This document shows, one piece after another, positions 24,055-30,947 of a stretch of DNA of 42,479 nucleotides (the first letter of the stretch is position 1; each line of letters starts with the position of its first letter). The position numbers and the translations under genes were made by a program. Origin of the DNA: Bacillota bacterium (GTDB taxonomy: Bacteria; Sysuimicrobiota; Sysuimicrobiia; Sysuimicrobiales; Segetimicrobiaceae); NCBI GenBank assembly GCA_021324255.1, contig JAJPJL010000021.1, positions 1 through 42,479 of the forward strand. Direction: 5' to 3'. The notes beneath the pieces are model-generated. The model was given only the letters and a program-made list of their open reading frames with translations. It was not told where the DNA came from and did not search any database.

Positions 24055-24870
24055 GTGAAGGTGAACCGATATCCGCGTCACCATCACATGCCGCTCTACG
24101 AAACGACGCCCTCGCATTATCTGGTTTCCATCGCGATCGCAACCGGCCTCGCCATCGGTCTGACGGCCCTGCTGGTGCACTTCGTGTACCCGCACAATGC
24201 CTTTGACGTTAACCGGATTTCCTTGGGCGTCATCGTGCAGGGGGCGCTCAACACCTTGGCGCGCATGGTGCTGGCATTCATATTGTCCGTGGCCGTGGCC
24301 GTCCCGCTCGCCCTTTTCATCGGCAGCACGCCGCGCATCCAAACCATCTTCCTGCCGATCGCGGACATTCTTCAGTCGGTTCCGGTGCTGGCATTCTTTC
24401 CGGTCGTGGCGGTCTTCTTCGTGGCCAACAATGCCTTCGAGCTGGCGGCGGTCTTCGTCATCTGCGTCTCGATGGTCTGGAACATCGTCTTCCCGGTCAT
24501 CGGCGGGCTCCAGACCATCCCCGACGACATCAAATCGGCGGCGTTCGTCTTCCGCGTCCGCGGCTGGCGCCGGTTCTGGTTTATTACCTTGCCGTCGCTG
24601 TTCCCGTTCCTCGTGACCGGGTCACTCCTCGCCTGGGCTCAGGGGTGGACGATCGTGATCGTCGCCGAGGTTCTGCACGCATACATCCCGAAGGGAAATC
24701 CCTCCCAGGACCTGCTGGGGTTGGGCAGCTTGCTGGTCGACTCCAACGCCCAAGTCAAGAACGGCGTGTTTCTCGCCTCGCTGACCGCGATGATTCTGGT
24801 TGTCACGCTCATGAATTTCGCGGTCTGGCAACCGCTGCTCCGCTTGTCCCAGAGGTTCCGCTTTGATTAA
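24055..24870 (+). CDS. ABC permease, SsuC/TauC-like
   Basis: A 271-residue inner-membrane permease of the nitrate/sulfonate/taurine transporter family. It has about six helices, starting YLVSIAIATGLAIGLTALL. The conserved EAA-type loop that contacts the ATPase is seen in AAFVFRVRGWRRFWFITLPS. GTG 24055 is the start, with GAGGAGG upstream. Its last codons overlap the ATPase gene by eight bases. No periplasmic binding-protein gene is adjacent, so either it is encoded elsewhere or the transporter is atypical. The substrate is unknown; the family imports organosulfur and nitrogen compounds and also nitrate or other oxyanions. Confidence 0.88.
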   Translation: MKVNRYPRHHHMPLYETTPSHYLVSIAIATGLAIGLTALLVHFVYPHNAFDVNRISLGVIVQGALNTLARMVLAFILSVAVAVPLALFIGSTPRIQTIFLPIADILQSVPVLAFFPVVAVFFVANNAFELAAVFVICVSMVWNIVFPVIGGLQTIPDDIKSAAFVFRVRGWRRFWFITLPSLFPFLVTGSLLAWAQGWTIVIVAEVLHAYIPKGNPSQDLLGLGSLLVDSNAQVKNGVFLASLTAMILVVTLMNFAVWQPLLRLSQRFRFD

Positions 24871-25618
24871 CGGGACTGCGCCCATCGTGCTGGCGCACGT
24901 CAGCAAGTCCTACGTGACGCCGCCGAACTATGTGGTTCGCGACTTCTCGCTGTCGATCGCCGACAGGGAATTTTTCTGTCTCATCGGCGCGTCGGGATGC
25001 GGGAAGTCCACCGTGATCAAACTGATGGCCGGACTCCAGGCGCCAAGCACCGGAACCGTCGTGCGTCCGGAGCGCATCGGCATGGTCTTCCAATCCTTCG
25101 CCCTGCTGCCATGGCTCACCGTGGAACGTAACGTTGCCTTCGCGGTGCGGATGCAGGGGTTCGATCGGGACAAAGTCAGAGCCACTACTGAACGACACTT
25201 GCGCATGGTCCACCTGGAGGACTTCGCCGAGCGGTATCCTCGCGAGCTGTCGGGCGGCCAGCGCCAGCGTGTCGGGATCGCGCGCGCACTCGCGATCGAG
25301 CCCGAGGTTCTCCTGATGGATGAGCCCTTTTCCGCCCTCGATCCAGTCATGACTGACGAACTCCACGCCGATGTGCTCCGGATCTGGGAGCATACGAAGA
25401 CCACCGTGGTCATGGTTTCACATCATTTCGAAGAGGCGGTCACATTGGCCGATCGCATCGGCGTCATGAAGGACGGCACGCTGGCAGAAATCGTCGACGT
25501 GAAACTGCCGCGGCCACGGCGCGAGGGCGATCCGGCGTTCACGTCCACGGTGCGCAAGCTGCGTGGATTTCTCGAGGGCAGCCATGCAGCGCCCACCGTG
25601 GGCCCCCAACCCGAATAG
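24863..25618 (+). CDS. ABC transporter ATPase, SsuB/TauB-like
   Basis: A 251-residue ATP-binding subunit that powers the permease at 24055. Walker A is GASGCGKST (residues 42-50), the Q-loop is MVFQSFALLPWLT, the signature is LSGGQRQR, Walker B is VLLMDEPFSALDP, and the switch His is in VSHHFEEA. The gene starts with TTG at 24863 inside the permease end (an eight-base overlap), so translation is coupled. The last 25 residues are a Pro-rich tail. The paired substrate-binding protein was not found. Confidence 0.92.
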   Translation: MINGTAPIVLAHVSKSYVTPPNYVVRDFSLSIADREFFCLIGASGCGKSTVIKLMAGLQAPSTGTVVRPERIGMVFQSFALLPWLTVERNVAFAVRMQGFDRDKVRATTERHLRMVHLEDFAERYPRELSGGQRQRVGIARALAIEPEVLLMDEPFSALDPVMTDELHADVLRIWEHTKTTVVMVSHHFEEAVTLADRIGVMKDGTLAEIVDVKLPRPRREGDPAFTSTVRKLRGFLEGSHAAPTVGPQPE

Positions 25619-25676
25619 GGGCGCTGTCAGGGAGGCAACACGACGATACAGATAGAGTAGCATCTGCTCGTCGGCC

Positions 25677-25967
25677 TCAAGCACGATCACCGGGTCTGGA
25701 ACAAGATGTGGCCGCGCGTGCCAGACGCCGGCTGTCGACACCGGGCCAGTGCGATGACAAGACGGCGCCAGCACCGTGGACGCCGTCTACCGCGTCATCG
25801 AGCGCCTCCAGGATTTCCTCGAGTTGCTCCCGCAGGGGATCAGAGTCGCTGAGCCGACGCGCATTCAACCGAATGAAATCAGCGACGCCGGCGAGCCGCT
25901 GTTCGACGCCCGTAAGGATCGCCATCTCCTCATCGCGGAGGTCCACCTGTGCCGTGCCCACGACCAT
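25677..25967 (-). CDS. Small hypothetical protein, mostly helical
   Basis: A 96-residue protein of unknown function. Its central part (RDEEMAILTGVEQRLAGVAD, then RLNARRLSDSDPLREQLEEI) is amphipathic helical and coiled-coil-like, ending in a basic Ser/Arg tail. An AAGGAG lies just before the ATG at 25967 (GTG two codons later is an alternative). No motif is recognisable. It stands alone, between the ABC ATPase (convergent) and the TVP38 protein on the same strand. Confidence 0.55.
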   Translation of the reverse strand: MVVGTAQVDLRDEEMAILTGVEQRLAGVADFIRLNARRLSDSDPLREQLEEILEALDDAVDGVHGAGAVLSSHWPGVDSRRLARAATSCSRPGDRA

Positions 25968-26110
25968 CAACTCCTTCGGGGCCCATTGCCGACGCCCTCA
26001 GAGCCTACCCGCTCCTGCTATGTCCCCAAAGGTACGGTATCATCCGCGCTGCCTGGAGGGGATCGGGTGGAGGATCGATTTGGCCCTCTTGAAATCCAGG
26101 CTGGCGGTGT

Positions 26111-26815
26111 TCAAACGGATGATCGGCGAGGACGCTGCCAGTGGACCTGGGGCGCGTGCCACGCGTGGACGATCCGGGAACGGAGCCCCACGCTCGCGAA
26201 CGTCAGGAGCGCCAGCGCCGCGAACGCCCACGGCACGGCGCCGTGCCCTTCTCCGACCCCGCGCCCGAGCGCCACGAGGAGCACGTCGGCGGGCAGGATG
26301 CTCGCGGCCAGCGTCCACAGGAACGTCGTCCACGTGAGCCGGGTGATACCGAGCAGAAAGTTCAGCAGGCTAAACGGAACGAGTGGAAGGAACTGAAGCG
26401 CCAAGACGCTCATCCAGGCGCCCTGCGCGGCCACGCCGTCCACCCAATCCACGACCGATGCGGGCACGAGCCGCAGGGCCGCGGGCCGGCCCAGGATTCG
26501 TCCGAGCCCGAACGCGACGCACCCGCTGAGGACCGCCCCGGCAAGCGACACGGCGAGGCCTTCCCAGAACCCAAACGCGGCGCCGTTGGCCATGATGAGG
26601 AGGTCGGCGGGAAAGGGGAGGAACGTCTGCACGACCATGATGGCCGTCGATGCCACGGCCGCCCACGGCCCCCACGGGGCGATGCTCTCGCGCACGCGAT
26701 CCACGGTCAGATTGAAGGAAATGACGAGCAGGAAGCGATGGACTGCGGGTTCAAGCCTGGCGATGAGGAGGGCCACCGCCGCCATCATCCAAAGCAAGGC
26801 GCGGAGCAACATCAC
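26111..26815 (-). CDS. TVP38/DedA-like membrane protein
   Basis: A 234-residue polytopic protein of the TVP38/TMEM64/DedA (SNARE-associated) family. The diagnostic middle segment is VVQTFLPFPADLLIMANGAA and then FGFWEGLAVSLAGAVLSGCV, followed by FLPLVPFSLLNFLLGITRLT. These proteins have two re-entrant loops and act in lipid or proton handling in the envelope. The start is GTG 26815 or the next ATG at 26812; neither has a strong ribosome site. An ICMT relic precedes it. Confidence 0.88.
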   Translation of the reverse strand: MMLLRALLWMMAAVALLIARLEPAVHRFLLVISFNLTVDRVRESIAPWGPWAAVASTAIMVVQTFLPFPADLLIMANGAAFGFWEGLAVSLAGAVLSGCVAFGLGRILGRPAALRLVPASVVDWVDGVAAQGAWMSVLALQFLPLVPFSLLNFLLGITRLTWTTFLWTLAASILPADVLLVALGRGVGEGHGAVPWAFAALALLTFASVGLRSRIVHAWHAPQVHWQRPRRSSV

Positions 26816-26849
26816 GCGGGGCCGCGGGGACCAACCGGCCGGTCGTCCC

Positions 26850-26967
26850 TCAGTAGAGTCCCTGAATCAGTCGATGTTCGGGCGCGGTAAGCCTCGTACT
26901 CGTCGTCAAACTGACTCCCCAGCAGCTGCTCCTCCGCGCGCATACGGATAGCCAGCTTATAGTTACG
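26850..26967 (-). pseudogene. Remnant of isoprenylcysteine methyltransferase (ICMT-like)
   Basis: The reading frame gives AIRMRAEEQLLGSQFDDEYE followed by AYRARTS, the characteristic C-terminal end of ICMT-family membrane methyltransferases. The expected final LIPGLY-type ending appears as LIQGLY one frame over, before a stop at 26850. Thus a small indel separates the two. An in-frame stop just upstream of 26967 and the missing membrane helices show that only about 35-40 codons remain. It lies between the TVP38 gene and the alpha/beta hydrolase. Confidence 0.6.
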
Positions 26968-26995
26968 CTAGACACCCCGCCGAAGGGCAGGCCGC

Positions 26996-28297
26996 CTATG
27001 CGGGCAAGGGCGGCCAGGTCCGGGTAACATCCCGGGTCGGATCGTACGGCACGACCGCGTACGTCGCGTCGACACCACGGGCGAGCCGGACATCGACGTA
27101 TGTCGTCTCGTTGGGACGGACAAGCGTAGCCAACGCGCCGTCGACCGGGTAGTCGATATCACGATAGTCGATGAACCGGCTCCCGCTCCGGGCTTCGAGG
27201 TGAAGCACATGCGGGCTCGTCGCCGTAAACCGCCCATGGTTGACGTAGAAGCTCACCGACGATGGCTCCTCGGCATTCTGGATCGGTTGATGCGGCTCGA
27301 GGGCACTGCTCACCGCCGACGCATCACCGGCCTGATCGACGATGAGAACGAGGTGATCGGGAATCGGCCGGAGCGCCTCGTCCCTGAGGCGGAATACGAT
27401 CATCGCGTTGGTCTCATCCGGATGTTGCGCCGTCCACTGCGCGGTCCGTGCCGCCCAGTCGGCCGCGACCGCCTGATATCCCGGCGCGTCGTCAACCGCG
27501 AGGGCCTGCAGCAGCGCGGCAAACGGCACATCGGTGGCGGCACGCACGTCACCGATGATGCCGCCATGAGTGTACCCGGGGACGACAAGATGCGCGGTCG
27601 GCCGGGCGGCGGAGGTCACTCGAAGCCGTGGCGGTGTTGCCTGGGGATCGGCCTCAACGACCGTATAATTGAGGTTGGCCCCGCAAACGCGCACGATGCT
27701 GTCGGATCCGCGTTCACCAACCTGCCAAAATACCTCTCCCGCAAACCCGCCGTGATTGTCGCCGCCCAGGCTAAAGACACGTAGCGCCTCCAGCCCTCCT
27801 GCGCTGGCAGCGTTCAGCCAGTCGGTGTTGAGGCTCCATAGGAAGCTGCTCCCGTAGTCGAGATCGGCCAGCACCTGCGCCCCTACCGCGGACTGCTCGA
27901 TCACGTCGCGAAACAATCGGGCAATGATGGTACGCCCGACCTGCGCCAGCGTGGATCCGTGGTTCGCGCCGGCGAAGCTCACAAGGTGCGATGGCAGCGG
28001 GCGGCCGGCGGTCGCGCGGTTGAGGATCCACCGCCGGGCGACGATCGCGCCGGTCGAATGGCAAAGGAGTGCGGTGCGCCCGATCGTTCCACTGGCCGCT
28101 TCGAACTTCGTTACGTGATCCTCGAGCGCGCCGGCGAGATCGTCACAAGTCACGGCGTCGTCGAGCGACAGGAACGCGGAGAGCAAGATATTGCTATTCG
28201 GTATCCCGTGTGCGGCCAGGAGCGCCGGGAACCGCGCGTACGCGCTCAATTGGCGCACGCTGTAGCCGTGTACTAGAAGGACGTGGTCGACAGCCAT
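26996..28297 (-). CDS. Alpha/beta-fold hydrolase (esterase/lipase-like)
   Basis: A 433-residue hydrolase with a lipase-like N-terminal half. The oxyanion-hole motif HGYS is at residues 10-13 (VDHVLLVHGYS), and the nucleophile is Ser81 in LLCHSTGAIVA, with Cys in place of the first Gly of GxSxG. The block SFAGANHGSTLAQ follows. The C-terminal 150 residues form a separate domain rich in beta segments (about 285-433) of no recognised family. No signal peptide is seen, so the enzyme is probably cytoplasmic. The ATG at 28297 overlaps the stop of the 73-aa protein (TAATG); the two are co-translated. The substrate is unknown. Confidence 0.82.
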   Translation of the reverse strand: MAVDHVLLVHGYSVRQLSAYARFPALLAAHGIPNSNILLSAFLSLDDAVTCDDLAGALEDHVTKFEAASGTIGRTALLCHSTGAIVARRWILNRATAGRPLPSHLVSFAGANHGSTLAQVGRTIIARLFRDVIEQSAVGAQVLADLDYGSSFLWSLNTDWLNAASAGGLEALRVFSLGGDNHGGFAGEVFWQVGERGSDSIVRVCGANLNYTVVEADPQATPPRLRVTSAARPTAHLVVPGYTHGGIIGDVRAATDVPFAALLQALAVDDAPGYQAVAADWAARTAQWTAQHPDETNAMIVFRLRDEALRPIPDHLVLIVDQAGDASAVSSALEPHQPIQNAEEPSSVSFYVNHGRFTATSPHVLHLEARSGSRFIDYRDIDYPVDGALATLVRPNETTYVDVRLARGVDATYAVVPYDPTRDVTRTWPPLPA

Positions 28298-28518
28298 TAG
28301 GCTGGCTTCGCCATGACAATCTCCAGGACCGCCTGCCGGCCGATCTTGCGGACCTCACCTGGGAGCACCACCGGCGTTCCGTGACGCTCCCAGCACGCAA
28401 CTTTCATCTCAGCGTAGTTGCCGGCCGTGTTGAGGTCGTCGAGCCGCGTCGATAGCCGGGATGAGGTTGCTCGAACCCGGCGCGGCTGGGGGACCATGGT
28501 AGGTGGACAGCTCGACAT
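28297..28518 (-). CDS. 73-aa hypothetical protein coupled to hydrolase
   Basis: A 73-residue protein encoded directly ahead of the hydrolase, with the stop sharing a base with its start (TAATG). The N-terminal 25 residues are Ser/Pro/Arg-rich; the rest reads LNTAGNYAEMKVACWERHGT and PVVLPGEVRKIGRQAVLEIV, a compact alpha/beta piece with one Cys. The ATG at 28518 follows GGAGGAG. No family is recognised. Coupling suggests a functional link to the hydrolase. Confidence 0.62.
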   Translation of the reverse strand: MSSCPPTMVPQPRRVRATSSRLSTRLDDLNTAGNYAEMKVACWERHGTPVVLPGEVRKIGRQAVLEIVMAKPA

Positions 28519-28903
28519 CGTCTCCTCCCGACGCTCGGGCCGGACGGGCGCTCGGCATCAACGCGAGCAGCTATCATCCTCGATAAGTTGTGCCCCGCTT
28601 TCTCATGCCGCAGCCTGAAGTCCGGCTACCGAATCGAGGCGCGTGCCGTACAGCTCCGCCAACCACTCCCACCGCGGTACCGGCTCGAGCGCGAGCACCT
28701 CGCGGACGGAGCTGTACAAACAACCTGATGCGGGACGCGTTCGTCGGCGTGGGCGCGGCCCGACACGCTGCTCTTTAGCCGAAGGGGAGCGCCCACAGGC
28801 TCTTCCGCCCAGGGCTACGGCTTAGACACCCGATTGTGAAGGCACCAGGAAGACACCAAATACCGTGGTCAGAACAGCGGATGCACGCTAGCTCTTGTAA
28901 ATC
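28519..28903. other. Region with no gene seen, perfect inverted repeat
   Basis: A stretch of about 385 bases without a credible protein frame. It contains a perfect 11-base inverted repeat (GTACAGCTCCG at 28648-28658 and its complement at 28707-28717, separated by 48 bases). It could be a structured RNA element, a regulatory site or a relic of a mobile element; no other partner motif was found. Confidence 0.4.
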
Positions 28904-28980
28904 TGGTCGGGGCGCCCGGACTCGAACCGGGGGCCTTCTGCTCCCAAAGCAGACGCGCTACCAGGCTGCGCTACGCCCCG
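28904..28980 (-). tRNA. tRNA-Pro (anticodon TGG)
   Basis: A 77-base tRNA reading CGGGGCG acceptor, a D-stem (GCGC/GCGC), a five-pair anticodon stem (TCTGC/GCAGA) with loop TTTGGGA, and a T-stem (CCCGG/CCGGG), with the paired 3' acceptor strand and discriminator A. The anticodon TGG reads proline codons. The 3' CCA is encoded in the DNA at 28904-28906. The first pair C1-G72 and A73 are usual for bacterial tRNA-Pro. Confidence 0.95.
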
Positions 28981-29431
28981 CAAAAGCTTATGCTACACCC
29001 CTTCTCGATTCAGTGTATCAGAAAACTGTTGCCGGTGTGGCTCATCCGCCCTCGTAGCTTCTCCCCCCGCATCTGATGCGTGCAGCCCGCGGAGATCCGC
29101 ACTCCGATAACCGCCTGGATATCACGACGGCCGAGATTGTCCATCGGCGCTCCACCGGCCGTCGTCGTTGCGTCTGCTCCGTACGATGCAGCTGTGCTGC
29201 GTTTCTCGTCTGTGGCGCAGGCTAGAGAGGTGAAAGCATACTCACTGGAGGGTAAGCGCCCGAGTTTGGGCAGATACGACGCCATATGGAGTTCGCTTCC
29301 CTGCGCGAACAAAGGATAGAATGAGGTCGGTTCTTCTTCCTCACGTCGACGGCCCGCTCATTTCATTCGGTCGGTTTCTCGAAGGAGAAAGCCCCAAAGA
29401 ACCGCTCCCTGTGGGGAGATGGAGGGTTGCC
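28981..29431. other. Intergenic region, no gene seen
   Basis: About 450 bases between the tRNA and the ABM-like gene. Open frames on both strands here have no protein-like composition or ribosome site, and one is only the tRNA read through. It presumably includes the tRNA promoter and that of the gene at 29432. Confidence 0.5.
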
Positions 29432-29737
29432 ATGTATCTAAGCGTGCGGCAGTACGAGAAGGTATCGAATCCGAAGGAGTTGGCGCGGTCCTTCCACGAG
29501 GAGTTTGCGCCGTTGATCAGTGCGATTCCGGGCTTCATGGGCTACTACTTCACGGACGCCGGTGCCGGGACGGTCCTGTCGACCAGCATCTTCGACACCA
29601 AAGCGAACGCTGAGGAATCCAATAGGGTCGCGGCGGACTGGGTGAAGAAGCATCCCGATGTGCTTCCCACCGCGACTCGCGTGACGACGGGAGAAGTGAT
29701 CGGACACAAGGTCAAGGAGACGACCGGAACCAGGTAG
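29432..29737 (+). CDS. ABM/dimeric alpha-beta barrel-like protein
   Basis: A 101-residue protein of the dimeric alpha/beta barrel type resembling antibiotic-biosynthesis monooxygenase or stress-response proteins. The first strand is MYLSVRQYEKVSNPKELARS, then FHEEFAPLISAIPGFMGYYF, and later STSIFDTKANAEESNRVAAD, then a C-terminal VTTGEVIGHKV. No catalytic residues are diagnostic. GGAGGG before the ATG at 29432 fixes the start. It is monocistronic, ending in the terminator at 29787. Confidence 0.72.
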   Translation: MYLSVRQYEKVSNPKELARSFHEEFAPLISAIPGFMGYYFTDAGAGTVLSTSIFDTKANAEESNRVAADWVKKHPDVLPTATRVTTGEVIGHKVKETTGTR

Positions 29738-29786
29738 ATCGAGTACCTTATCTCGGTCTCGCGGGTCCGGTTAGGATTCGGGGACA

Positions 29787-29820
29787 AGGCCGCGCCGCAC
29801 GTTCGGGCGCGGCCTCTTTA
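29787..29820 (+). terminator. Rho-independent terminator
   Basis: A perfect 10-base-pair stem (AGGCCGCGCC with GGCGCGGCCT), a nine-base loop, and the tail CTTTA. It lies 49 bases after the ABM-like gene and would end its transcript. Confidence 0.75.
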
Positions 29821-29882
29821 GCGGAGATCCAATCTGAGGAACCGCCCGAGGAACGCACCTGCATGAGGCGAAGTGCTGAGAC

Positions 29883-30719
29883 ATGCGGTGCTTCGGCGGC
29901 ACACGCGTCCGCGCTTCGCCGACCCGCTGTTTGACCCGACGGCAGCTTCTCACGGCTTCAATCGGAACGGCGCTGGCGGGTTGGCGGGGCGCGGCCGGGT
30001 GCGGCACCGGCGAGGCCGAGGAACCGCTCGTCGACGTGCGCACGGGCATGTTTGGCGCGCTGCTGGAGGCCTCCTACGCCGGCCCGCTCGGAATTATCCG
30101 CGCCCGCGTCACGAGGAGCACGGCCGGGGCGGCCGCCCAGGCCGCGATCGACATCCTTCAGGGGAGCACGGTGCTCGCTACGGTGTCGGCGAGCGCCCCG
30201 CTCCAGGTGGTGCCCCGGACGCTCGGTGCCGCATCGCTCGCCATACGGGCCGGGCCCGCGAACTACCGGTTGCGGTGGGACGCGAGCACGCTCGCGGTGG
30301 AATCCGGAGTGCTCCCCACTACCGGCGCGGCCGTGGTCGAAGTGCAGGCTGACTCGCGAATCTGGCGCGGCCTGTTCGACTTCGAGACCTGGAGCCTGCG
30401 AGATCCGTGGGACGCGCCGGATCTAGAGACGTTCCTGCCGGTCGACGTAAGACGGCCCGCCGAACCGTTCGCGGCGGTGTTCCGGTCGGTCATCCTTGGC
30501 AACGAGTCCCGGTCGGCGGGTGCCTTTGCGCCGACGGCGGGGCAACGCCCGGCGGTGCTGGCCGGGACAGCCGGGGCGCCGTGCGCGACCGCGTGTTGGA
30601 CGGCACCCGGAGGCGCGGTGGCGGCGGCGTGCCCCGAGCCTTCGGGGATCGTCTGCATCCTCGCCACCGCGGCGTGCGGCACCGCCGCATCCGTGGCGTA
30701 CGCCACGTGTACCCGGTAG
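29883..30719 (+). CDS. Secreted lipoprotein-like protein with Cys-rich tail
   Basis: A 278-residue protein of unknown function. It has a twin-arginine leader (LTRRQLLTASIGTALAGW) and a possible lipobox (AAGC, Cys40). The middle (about 50-190) is beta-rich with repeats of the sort VVEVQADSRIWRGLFDFETW. The C-terminus carries six cysteines (234, 238, 250, 258, 265, 276) in a small, hydrophobic Ala/Gly-rich segment (APCATACWTAPGG). The layout of RR leader, spacer and Cys-rich tail recalls halocin C8-type precursors, but this is analogy only. The start at 29883 is the first ATG without a strong ribosome site. It is transcribed after the ABM-like gene's terminator. Confidence 0.55.
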   Translation: MRCFGGTRVRASPTRCLTRRQLLTASIGTALAGWRGAAGCGTGEAEEPLVDVRTGMFGALLEASYAGPLGIIRARVTRSTAGAAAQAAIDILQGSTVLATVSASAPLQVVPRTLGAASLAIRAGPANYRLRWDASTLAVESGVLPTTGAAVVEVQADSRIWRGLFDFETWSLRDPWDAPDLETFLPVDVRRPAEPFAAVFRSVILGNESRSAGAFAPTAGQRPAVLAGTAGAPCATACWTAPGGAVAAACPEPSGIVCILATAACGTAASVAYATCTR

Positions 30720-30947
30720 CGACGCGACGCCAGGCGCCTCCTGGTGGCGCCGCAGCCCGCGATCTCACCGCGGCCGGCGCTCGACCGACCGCGGCATGGA
30801 GATTCACCGGCCGGGTCCGCGCCCGAGAGCGCACCCAAAACCGCCCAGGACGGGAAAATACCGGCAAACGGCGAAGAACGCCGGTGGCGTGCCGCGCGAC
30901 ACCGGCTCGCCTGCGCGCGTAAATTCCTCACCAAGGACCCTGCCGTC

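Noticed and set aside
28836-29057. Plus-strand open frame across the tRNA containing GARTRTGGLLLPKQTR
   Set aside because: It is the tRNA-Pro read through as protein, a well-known artefact; no ribosome site.
29080-29319. Plus- and minus-strand frames between the tRNA and the ABM-like gene
   Set aside because: No ribosome site, no motif, composition not protein-like; kept as intergenic.
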